DNA of 12,696 nucleotides. Origin: an uncultured Lachnospiraceae bacterium (lineage in GTDB: Bacteria > Bacillota > Clostridia > Lachnospirales > Lachnospiraceae). The stretch is from NCBI GenBank assembly GCA_902766655.1, contig CACXEL010000292.1:1-12696 (forward strand). The letters are read 5' to 3'. Shown piece after piece: positions 6,484-12,696 of this stretch. The stretch's first letter is position 1. Each line of letters starts with the position of its first letter. The notes under the pieces were generated by a model. That model was not told where the DNA came from and searched no databases. It saw only the letters and a list, made by a program, of their open reading frames with translations. The translations under genes and the position numbers were made by a program.

Positions 6484-7827
6484 GTACCTTACAAGAGGAA
6501 TATTCAGCATATGCCCCACCATCTCCAGACTGTCCGCCGCATCGCCGTAGATCACCGCGTAATGGGGCTCCCAACCGCATTCCACGGTCTTCTGGACGAT
6601 CTCCTCAGCCCGGGCGTCCGTTTTCACAGTAACGCTCGTACCGAAGAACTGCTTCGGCTTGTCCAAAGCCTCCCCTGAAGTGATCAGGAAGCGGAAGCCG
6701 CCCTCAGGCGCTCTCCCGACCCGGAATATGGTCACCCGCGGTGCCTTTTTGCACCCGAACTCCAGCGTCGGGCCGATGTGGCGGTTGCAATGCTCTCCGA
6801 TCACGGCGCCGGTGTCCTCGCGGGCCAGGGAGCAGGGCGCCATACCGCAGTGCCAGAAGGTGATGGTGTTCTCATTTTCATCCAGGGAGACGGGGTCGCC
6901 GAAGAAGGATGGCTGCCCTGTGAGCTGCATCCCCATATACATGGAGAGGGCGCCGTAGGCATCCGTCTCGCAGCTGGCGGGCACGCCCAAATCGTTCATG
7001 AGTCCCAGGACCGTGCACACCGGCGTGCCGAAGGACGTGAAGAAGTCCGGCCAGCAGCGCGAACAGAGAGCGCCGATCCCGTTGTCACGGACGTATTCGG
7101 CGTAGGCCTTGTAGAGCCTCGCGAAGTCCAGGCGATTCTTCTCAGGCACTTTGGAGAGCCCAACCGTCCGCTTCTCCGCGTCCGCAAGGTATTCCCGGCA
7201 CTCTTCGTCCGTGAAACTCTTCGCCTTGTCGATCAGCTCTCTGGCCTCGATGGACTTGAGCCGCACTCCGAAGGCGGCAAGCATCTCGGCATCCAGCGCC
7301 CGGCCGAAGCCGAAGCCCTGCGGCGTCTGGCCGATGGCTGCCAGCTTTAGACCCTTAAGCGAGTGCACCAGCTCAGCCGCTTTGACTGCCGCCGTGAGCT
7401 TCCGCCTGACCTTTTCTTCCCCCGGCGCCCCGAAAATGAAGTCCACCGGCTCCTTTTTCAGCTGCCGCAGAGTGTTGCCCGCCGAGTAGGCGCCGGTCAG
7501 CGAATTGAGGCGCAGCCTCCCTCCGTCTATGACCGGTTCCCGGAGGGCCCAGAGCACCACCGGCACATTCGGAAATCTGTGGATGATCTCCTGCGTGTAG
7601 GCAGCGTTCGCGAACGTGATATTCTGAAGAACGATGAGGTCCGGATCCAGCGTATCCAGAAAGGTGTTGAGCTTGTCCAGGGACAGCAGCATTTCATCCG
7701 GGACTCGGACGTCGCCGCAGATCTCCCTCAGCAGCCCGACTGACTTTTCGAACTCTTTTCCGGCGCTCTCAAGGTGAAAAGTGGGTACGCCGATCGGCAC
7801 ATATGCCGCCTGAAATGATTTCTTCAT
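6481..7827 (-). CDS. L-fucose-isomerase-family protein, probable aldose-ketose isomerase of the operon
   Basis: This 448-residue protein belongs to the L-fucose/L-arabinose isomerase superfamily. C-terminal features are CETDAYGALSMYMG (286-299) and FFGDP (308-312), so Glu287 and Asp311 are 24 residues apart. That is the same spacing as the metal ligands Glu337 and Asp361 of E. coli FucI. FWHCG (324-328) and GWEPHYAVIYGD (418-429) follow, with His422 a likely third ligand. It is shorter than FucI (about 590), like many uncharacterised members. It is the last gene of the operon, 15 bases after the reductase stop, with GGGGTGG as its ribosome site. In context it should isomerise the hexose released by the glycosidases to a ketose for the transaldolase; in a sulfo-TAL pathway that is sulfoquinovose to sulfofructose. 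Substrate is inferred from neighbours only. Its stop codon lies inside the 91-bp palindrome. Confidence 0.85.
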   Translation of the reverse strand: MKKSFQAAYVPIGVPTFHLESAGKEFEKSVGLLREICGDVRVPDEMLLSLDKLNTFLDTLDPDLIVLQNITFANAAYTQEIIHRFPNVPVVLWALREPVIDGGRLRLNSLTGAYSAGNTLRQLKKEPVDFIFGAPGEEKVRRKLTAAVKAAELVHSLKGLKLAAIGQTPQGFGFGRALDAEMLAAFGVRLKSIEARELIDKAKSFTDEECREYLADAEKRTVGLSKVPEKNRLDFARLYKAYAEYVRDNGIGALCSRCWPDFFTSFGTPVCTVLGLMNDLGVPASCETDAYGALSMYMGMQLTGQPSFFGDPVSLDENENTITFWHCGMAPCSLAREDTGAVIGEHCNRHIGPTLEFGCKKAPRVTIFRVGRAPEGGFRFLITSGEALDKPKQFFGTSVTVKTDARAEEIVQKTVECGWEPHYAVIYGDAADSLEMVGHMLNIPLVRY

Positions 7828-7842
7828 CCCGCCACCCCATTT

Positions 7843-8706
7843 TCAGGCCTTGCCCGTCCTGACGACCTTGACGGTCGCGCAGAAGTCTTCTTTGCCGATG
7901 CCCATCTCCAGGGCCTTGTCGTAGACCCGGACGGCATTGTCGAGTCCCGGCATGGCGAAGCCGCACTCCCTGGCCAGGTTCTGGCAGATATGGACGTCCT
8001 TGTGTTCATTTTCAACGGAGAAGGCCGTGGTGTAGTCCTCGTGGGAGAGAACGTCCTTCTTGGAATCCAGGTACCAGTTGCCGGCGCCGCCGTAGGAAAT
8101 GGCCTGGGCGTAGGTCAGGATGTCGATCCCGTTCAGGGCGGCCAGCGTAGAGGTCTCGTTCACGCCGTTCTGGATCTGGGAGACCAGGGCGTTGTGGCAT
8201 ATCTTCATGACCAGGCCCTTGCCGTTCCCGCCCAGGCGGATGATGTTCTCGCCCATGTAGAGGAGGATGGGCTTCATTTTTTCGTAAGCCTCCTCCGAGC
8301 CGCCCACGTAAATGCCCAGCTTGCCGGCGATGGCGGCAGGCTTGCTCTTGACTACCGGCGCATCCAGGAACTCGGCACCGGTCTTCTTGACCATCTCCGA
8401 GATCTCAACGGATACAGAAGGATCGATGGTGCTCATGTCGATGCAGGTCTTTCCGGCCCCCAGTGCGGGCAGGATTCCCTCATAGACCGCTCTCGAGTGC
8501 TCGGACCTCGGCACCATGGAAATGAAGACATCCGCCTTCTCCGCCACTTCCCTCGCGCTCCCGCAGGCCACGCCCCCCAGGGCCGCCAGCTTGTCCGTCT
8601 TGTCCTTCACGACGTCGAAGACATAGACGGTATCGTCATGCTTTCTGATGATATTTTCACACATGGACTCGCCCATGATGCCGAGTCCCACAAATCCGAT
8701 CTTCAT
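7843..8706 (-). CDS. 3-hydroxyisobutyrate-dehydrogenase-family reductase, candidate sulfolactaldehyde reductase
   Basis: This 287-residue beta-hydroxyacid dehydrogenase has a Rossmann motif GLGIMG (7-12), Asp31 at the end of the second strand (VYVFDVVK, favouring NAD(H) over NADP(H)), VPRSEHS (65-71), IDMSTIDP (89-96) and the catalytic Lys168 and Asn172 in GKGLVMKICHN (162-172). The usual substrate loop DAPVSGG is replaced by DAPVVKSKPAAI (115-126). In E. coli YihU, the sulfolactaldehyde reductase, this loop carries Arg123-Thr124-Ser125 for the sulfonate; by alignment this protein has Lys120-Ser121-Lys122. A basic loop here suits an anionic C3 aldehyde, so reduction of sulfolactaldehyde to dihydroxypropanesulfonate is the best guess. 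Another hydroxyaldehyde, or the reverse oxidation, remains possible. ATG 8706 has AAAGGAG just upstream, next to the transaldolase stop. Confidence 0.88.
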   Translation of the reverse strand: MKIGFVGLGIMGESMCENIIRKHDDTVYVFDVVKDKTDKLAALGGVACGSAREVAEKADVFISMVPRSEHSRAVYEGILPALGAGKTCIDMSTIDPSVSVEISEMVKKTGAEFLDAPVVKSKPAAIAGKLGIYVGGSEEAYEKMKPILLYMGENIIRLGGNGKGLVMKICHNALVSQIQNGVNETSTLAALNGIDILTYAQAISYGGAGNWYLDSKKDVLSHEDYTTAFSVENEHKDVHICQNLARECGFAMPGLDNAVRVYDKALEMGIGKEDFCATVKVVRTGKA

Positions 8707-8718
8707 GCCCTCTCTCCT

Positions 8719-9402
8719 TTACTTGGCCGTGTTGTCCCAGGCGTTGCGGAAGTTCTCGATGCCCTGGCGGGTGTAGGGATGGGTCATAGCGTCCTTGTAG
8801 ACGGCCATGCCTGCCGTCACGATATCGGCGCCGGCGATGGCGCAGTCGGCGATCTGCCTGCCGGTCCTGACCGCCGCGCAGATGATCTGAGTCTTCCCGT
8901 AGAAGCCGTAATTCTTGTAGATCTGAACAATATCGGCGATATACTGTTTGCCGTCCTCGCCGTTGGCCTCCTTCCAGCCGATGAAGGGGGAGACAAAGAG
9001 AGAGCCGTTCTTGGCCGGCAGGATGGCCTGGGAGGTCGTGAAGACAAGGGTCACGTTGGTACGGATGCCCTCATTCTCAAGAGCGCGGGCTGCCGCAATA
9101 CCGTCGGGCGTGCAGGGGATCTTGATGACAAAGTTGTCAGAGATGGCCGAAATCTTTCTGGCCGCCTCCACCATCTCGTCAGCCTTCTCGATATAGGGAT
9201 CGATCTCCACGGATACCGGGAAGACTTCCTTTCCCTCAAGGCCTTCCTCCCGGATCCAGTCCGCTATGTCATGGATGGCGGTCAGGAAGGGCTTACCGGA
9301 ATTCATGATGTGTTTGGGGTTGGTGGTCACGCCGTCGATGCCGAAGGTGTGATAGGCCTCCCGGATCTCATCAAGCTTTGCGCTGTCCAAAAAATATTTC
9401 AT
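8719..9402 (-). CDS. Short transaldolase/fructose-6-phosphate-aldolase-family protein
   Basis: This 227-residue protein has the size of the short TalA/FSA family. Conserved parts are FLDSAKLDEI (4-13) with Asp6, DGVTTNP (23-29) with Asn28, SVEIDP (64-69), the Schiff-base Lys94 in FVIKIPCTPDG (91-101) and IVTAGMAVY (194-202). The normal phosphate site is changed: SPFVGR becomes SPFIGWK (138-144; Trp143 for Arg) and AASF becomes AAVR (176-179; Ala177 for Ser). A Lys-His pair follows NP (30-31) where Ser-Leu is common. In Firmicutes a protein of this family, SftT, splits 6-deoxy-6-sulfofructose and passes the C3 unit to a phosphorylated acceptor. Position between the YihQ-like glycosidase and a YihU-like reductase supports that role or a relative of it. 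AAGGAGG (9409-9415 on the plus strand, complement) lies six bases before the start. Confidence 0.9.
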   Translation of the reverse strand: MKYFLDSAKLDEIREAYHTFGIDGVTTNPKHIMNSGKPFLTAIHDIADWIREEGLEGKEVFPVSVEIDPYIEKADEMVEAARKISAISDNFVIKIPCTPDGIAAARALENEGIRTNVTLVFTTSQAILPAKNGSLFVSPFIGWKEANGEDGKQYIADIVQIYKNYGFYGKTQIICAAVRTGRQIADCAIAGADIVTAGMAVYKDAMTHPYTRQGIENFRNAWDNTAK

Positions 9403-9528
9403 AGTAAGCCTCCTTAAATGTGTGTCTTTCTAAATATCATGATAACTGTTCAGCACATCCGAAACAGTCTGCTCAGTCTGACAAGATCTTTGTCTGCCTG
9501 CTTATGTCCCTTCAAGACCGCGGCCTTG
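9403..9528 (-). other. 126-base gap inside the operon
   Basis: This is the only sizeable gap in the minus-strand operon. It holds the perfect ribosome site of the transaldolase gene (9409-9415) and a near-palindrome CAAGACCGCGGCCTTG (9513-9528) touching the GH31 stop codon. It also has a short inverted repeat GACAA/TTGTC (9480-9484 and 9490-9494) and a tandem CAGTCTG pair (9465-9471 and 9474-9480). I see no T-run terminator and no convincing promoter. The repeats could mark an RNA-processing site or an operator for a second transcript. Confidence 0.35.
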
Positions 9529-11502
9529 TCAGGATTTCTTTTTCACCCATATTTTCCTGATGTCAGTGACCAGCTCTCTCCAGGTGCTGGCCTTCCGGAT
9601 AAATACCGGAGGCAGACCGTGGGTGGCCACGGCCGGATATGTACCGCCGCAATACTCCTCACCGCTCAGCATGTCGATCCAGGCATCCTCCGGAAGCCAC
9701 ACTTCCCTGCGCGATGACCCCTTCTCCAGAATCGGTGCGACGAGGATATCCCGGCCCAGCAGGTATTCCGTCTTCTCGGTCCAGGCCCTCTCCTCCTCAT
9801 AGTGATAGAAGATCGGCCGCATGACCGGCGTACCCTTTTCGGTGTTCTCCTTCTCCAGGGCCTTGAGATAGCCCTTCAACGCCGCATGAACCCGACTGCA
9901 GCGTGCCAGGTGGGCCAGCAGCTCCTCGTCCTCGTCGAACTGGACGTTCCTCGATGGCTGATTGCCTTCATGGAACCTGTAAAGCGGCGAGAAGACGTTC
10001 AGCTCCTCCCAGCGAAGGAGAAGCTCGCGGCTCCGGGTCATCCGTGATACGGTCGTGTAGCCGCCGACGTCAGAATGCGCGATGCCGAACCCGCTCATAG
10101 CCAAGGACAAGGTGGCCGGAATGACCGCGCCAATCCCATCGTCCTCGGACCAGTCCACATGGTGGTCTCCCGTCCACATCATGGGCGAGCTGGCAGGCGT
10201 ACCCGTGTAGCCGGCCCTGGTGAAGAAAAAGACTTCATTCTCCTTGCCGGCCTCTCTGACTGCCTCCATGTTGAGCCTGGCCCACATGGCGGGCCACTCA
10301 TTGTGAACGTAATACGGATCTTCACCGGAAAAGAGCACGCAGTCTACGGGCAGATATTCCCCGAAATCCGCCATCCAGCCGCTCATCCCGAGGCCGATCA
10401 TATTGTCCCTGATGACGGACTTGTACCAGTCCCACGCGGCGGGGTTGGTCAGGTCGATCATGGCGGCCGGGAAGGTGGTGATGGTGACCAGGTAGTCATT
10501 TCCCGCCTTGTCCTTCACGCAGTACCCGTGCTCCGATGCATATCGGTAAAGCTCCTTCTCGATGGCCAGGAAGGGATTGATATATCCCAGGAAATGAATC
10601 CCCTTCCCCCGCCACTCTTCTATCTTCTTATCCAGGTCCTTGTAGAGTTCCCGGTCCCAGGCCCAGTTCCACATGACCTGGTAGCCGAAGCCGGTCCGCC
10701 GGCAGCCGCACCAGTCCTGGGACCAGACGCCGCAGACCGCAGCGCCCGCGCTTCGGGCGGACTCGATCTTCCTCTCGATCTCCTCTGTCCCGCCCTGGAC
10801 GGCAAGAACAGCGCCATTATAGACCCAGTCGGGAAGAGGTCTCTGACGGCCCAGGAGGCCCGTCAGCTTTTCTGACAAATCCGTGAAGGAATCAGCACGC
10901 CCGATCCAGAAGACCGGAGGCTCCTGGGTCCTGTAGGTGATCCGCCCGTCTTTGGTGAAATCGAACTCGCTGTAGCCTTTGGCTTCGGAGTGGAAGAACC
11001 ATTTTCCGCTGGTCGTAAAGGTGGGCTGGGCATAGTAGGATTCATACCGGCTGAAATGCATGGACTTCTCCGCGGACTTCATGCGCAGGCCCTTGCGGAC
11101 CAGCTTCCGCCCGATCCGGCTGGTATTCTGGTGCTCGGCGACAAAGATCCTGACCTTTTTGCCCGCGAGGTCGAACTCGGAATGGATCTCGCCGCACCCG
11201 TAGATATGGAGCCCCTCCTCCGCGGGAAATGAAATCCTGTACCGGTTCATGGCTGTCTCCCCGACCGGCTGCAGGCTGGCCCTGATGAGGCCATCCTTCT
11301 CCTCGGCAGTAAATAGGAAGCGCTCGCCTTCCCTGCTCTCGAACAGAATCCTGATACCTTTATCTGTCTTGCCTGCCCGTATCCTGTGGAGAGTCTCCCT
11401 TGTATACACCTGCTCCTGATAGCGAAAACTCCCGCGTGACATGGTGAACCGATTCTCACCCCTGCCGACGGAAACTCTGATTTTCTTTACGTATTCGATC
11501 AT
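9529..11502 (-). CDS. yihQ: GH31 alpha-glycosidase very similar to sulfoquinovosidase YihQ, with a changed sulfonate-binding residue
   Basis: This 657-residue protein is a GH31 enzyme like E. coli YihQ (recalled numbering in brackets) along its catalytic half. Catalytic residues are present: nucleophile Asp379 in GWMADFGEYLP [405] and acid Asp446 in WTGDHHVDW [472]; SLAMSGFGIAHSDVGGYTT (466-484) follows. Of the five YihQ substrate residues Gln262-Gln288-Arg301-Trp304-Tyr508, this protein has Gln236, Gln262, Trp278 and Tyr482 in register. The sulfonate-binding Arg is Gln275 (GFGYQVMW, 271-278), and a non-conserved Arg269 lies six residues earlier. It would release a hexose, in canonical SQases sulfoquinovose, from its alpha-glycoside. 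No signal peptide is seen, so it probably acts in the cytoplasm. Its ATG overlaps the GH2 stop (ATGA) with AAGGTG upstream, so translation is coupled. Fold and mechanism are secure; substrate is not. Confidence 0.93.
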   Translation of the reverse strand: MIEYVKKIRVSVGRGENRFTMSRGSFRYQEQVYTRETLHRIRAGKTDKGIRILFESREGERFLFTAEEKDGLIRASLQPVGETAMNRYRISFPAEEGLHIYGCGEIHSEFDLAGKKVRIFVAEHQNTSRIGRKLVRKGLRMKSAEKSMHFSRYESYYAQPTFTTSGKWFFHSEAKGYSEFDFTKDGRITYRTQEPPVFWIGRADSFTDLSEKLTGLLGRQRPLPDWVYNGAVLAVQGGTEEIERKIESARSAGAAVCGVWSQDWCGCRRTGFGYQVMWNWAWDRELYKDLDKKIEEWRGKGIHFLGYINPFLAIEKELYRYASEHGYCVKDKAGNDYLVTITTFPAAMIDLTNPAAWDWYKSVIRDNMIGLGMSGWMADFGEYLPVDCVLFSGEDPYYVHNEWPAMWARLNMEAVREAGKENEVFFFTRAGYTGTPASSPMMWTGDHHVDWSEDDGIGAVIPATLSLAMSGFGIAHSDVGGYTTVSRMTRSRELLLRWEELNVFSPLYRFHEGNQPSRNVQFDEDEELLAHLARCSRVHAALKGYLKALEKENTEKGTPVMRPIFYHYEEERAWTEKTEYLLGRDILVAPILEKGSSRREVWLPEDAWIDMLSGEEYCGGTYPAVATHGLPPVFIRKASTWRELVTDIRKIWVKKKS

Positions 11503-12696
11503 TTCTTCACCTTGCTCAGGGCTGCATGAAGCCTGCGGAGGAACTGCTCGCGCTTATCTTTGAGCATGATACCCATATACCCTTCCCCGCTGGCATCGGC
11601 AAAGCTCTTTGTCTTGTCACCTCCGAAAACGGCTGCCTCCGGGAAAGCCCTCTCGGCTATGGCCGTGATGGCACTCATCACGACCTTCCTGGCCTCCGCG
11701 TTCCCGCCGATCTCCTCCAGAGAGTCATGGACTGAGAAGCAGCCGGGAACGCGCTCCAGGGAGGCTGCGGTCTCCTCCACGCTCTCGAACCAGTTGACCG
11801 CGTCCATGGTCTCCTTGAAGCCCGGGAACATGAAGAGGCCTTCCTTGCCGCCGCCCTTCACTGTGATGGAATCGGTGCATCCATCCGCCCGGGCGACGAG
11901 AACGGTGCCTTCGGATGAAATGGGTACATTTTCGAAGATGAAGGTGTGGGCGCCGGCCTGTTTTCCGAGACTCTTCCCGTCCGCAAAAAGCTCCACGACA
12001 GGCTGGTTGGAGTGGATCCGTACCGTGGTGGTCTCACCCGGCCGCTCAAAGTAGCGCCGTCCGTCGATGTGGACGAAGGGATCGCGGCTGTACCAGGCCT
12101 TGTAGACGTAGTAGCTGTCCTTCCTGATCTTCCGGTCCATGGTCACCAGGCCTTTGTTGTTGCGGCCGGCGGTGCCTCCCTCATGGCGGAAGGAGGAGCC
12201 AAAGTCGAACATGTTCCAGACATAGGTGCCCCAGACGAAAGGTCTGGACGCCCAGGTCTCGCAGGCGTTCTCGTGGATGAGAACCTGGTATTCCTCAGTG
12301 TAGTCCATCTTTACAGGATTGTCGCTGTGATAAGAGATGACGCTGTCGCAGCCGTACTCGGTGATGGCGAAAGGCCGGTCCGGGTGGGCGGCGTGGTAGT
12401 CGTCGCACCACTTGGCCAGGTCGTCCATCTGTCCGCGGTACCAGCCGAAGTAGTGGTTCCAGCCGCCGGCATCCGGTATCTCATGAAGCGGGTGATCCCA
12501 GGAGGTAGGTCCTTCATGGGCGACGACCGTGGGACGTTTTGCGTCAAGCGCCTTGACCGCTTCGTTGAGATCGCGGTGGCACTGAAGAAGCTTGGGGTTG
12601 TCATTTCCGCCCAGGAGGACCTCGTTGCTCAGGCCCCAGAAGCAGATGGACGGATGGTTGTAATTCTGGGCGACCAGCTCGCGGATCTCATTTACC
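11499..12696 (-). CDS. GH2 family beta-glycosidase, C-terminal part (5' partial)
   Basis: The frame is open to the right edge of the window, so the N-terminal sugar-binding and Ig-like domains and the start are missing; 398 residues are visible. Catalytic motifs are CFWGLSNEV (18-26 of the fragment; Glu25 the acid/base) and FAITEYGCDS (109-118; Glu113 the nucleophile), with WNHYFGWYRGQ (79-89) between them. After the barrel comes WNMFDFGSSFRHEGG, then an Ig-like domain typical of DUF4982-type GH2 proteins, with PVVELFADGKSLGK as its recognisable strand pair. A C-terminal region of about 120 residues that I do not recognise follows. It would hydrolyse a beta-galactoside, beta-glucuronide or similar; the visible part does not settle which. 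It is the first visible gene of the operon and overlaps the GH31 gene by four bases, so the two glycosidases are made together. Confidence 0.92.
   Translation of the reverse strand, partial: VNEIRELVAQNYNHPSICFWGLSNEVLLGGNDNPKLLQCHRDLNEAVKALDAKRPTVVAHEGPTSWDHPLHEIPDAGGWNHYFGWYRGQMDDLAKWCDDYHAAHPDRPFAITEYGCDSVISYHSDNPVKMDYTEEYQVLIHENACETWASRPFVWGTYVWNMFDFGSSFRHEGGTAGRNNKGLVTMDRKIRKDSYYVYKAWYSRDPFVHIDGRRYFERPGETTTVRIHSNQPVVELFADGKSLGKQAGAHTFIFENVPISSEGTVLVARADGCTDSITVKGGGKEGLFMFPGFKETMDAVNWFESVEETAASLERVPGCFSVHDSLEEIGGNAEARKVVMSAITAIAERAFPEAAVFGGDKTKSFADASGEGYMGIMLKDKREQFLRRLHAALSKVKK

Noticed and set aside
7990..9417. 475-codon open frame on the plus strand
   Set aside because: It lies antisense to the reductase and transaldolase genes, which have clear catalytic motifs and ribosome sites; the translated product shows no recognisable domain.
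9465..9494. Short CAGTCTG and GACAA repeats as a CRISPR or mobile-element end
   Set aside because: The repeats are only five to seven bases long, occur twice at most, and have no spacer pattern, transposase or target duplication.
10075..10875. 266-codon open frame on the plus strand
   Set aside because: It lies wholly inside and antisense to the catalytic domain of the GH31 gene; it arises from GC-rich codon bias.

Overview
The window looks like a chromosomal carbohydrate-use region from a fairly GC-rich Gram-positive anaerobe, probably a Clostridia/Lachnospiraceae-type gut or rumen Firmicute. The reasons are strong AAGGAGG-type ribosome sites, a TTG start, compact intrinsic terminators, a ChvE/MmsA/MmsB-type sugar ABC transporter and a PucR-family regulator. 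This is an inference from gene content, because no rRNA or other taxonomic marker is present. Both ends of the window cut through genes.

Left part (1-3878, + strand): a three-gene monosaccharide ABC importer. It has the substrate-binding protein (5' end missing), a hairpin that probably attenuates read-through, a double-ATPase subunit that probably starts at TTG 1072, and the permease, closed by a 21-bp hairpin terminator. Middle part (3879-6392): an orphan four-helix membrane protein with a cytoplasmic helical N-terminus (+). It is followed by a convergent 51-codon small gene (-, 4868-5023) with its own ribosome site and terminator. Next comes an AT-rich divergent promoter region with a near-consensus sigma-70-type promoter, two tiny overlapping leader ORFs and a 15-bp palindrome, then a PucR/CdaR-type regulator (+). 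A perfect 91-bp palindrome (6393-6483) fills the space between the regulator and the convergent operon.

Right part (6481-12696, - strand, read right to left): an operon of a GH2 beta-glycosidase (5' end missing), a GH31 enzyme very like the sulfoquinovosidase YihQ, a short transaldolase/fructose-6-phosphate-aldolase-family protein, a 3-hydroxyisobutyrate-dehydrogenase-family reductase and an L-fucose-isomerase-family protein. This set matches the logic of the sulfo-TAL sulfoquinovose route of Firmicutes: glycosidase, aldose-ketose isomerase, transaldolase, then C3-aldehyde reductase. The importer and the PucR regulator are plausible partners.

The specificity residues do not all agree with ordinary sulfoquinovose use. 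The GH31 protein keeps four of the five YihQ substrate-site residues but has Gln where the sulfonate-binding Arg should be. The transaldolase has lost the usual phosphate-binding Arg and Ser. The reductase keeps a basic K-S-K loop where YihU has R-T-S. The cluster is therefore either a diverged sulfo-TAL pathway or an undescribed relative acting on another C6-modified or 6-deoxy hexose. That is the main point worth following up.
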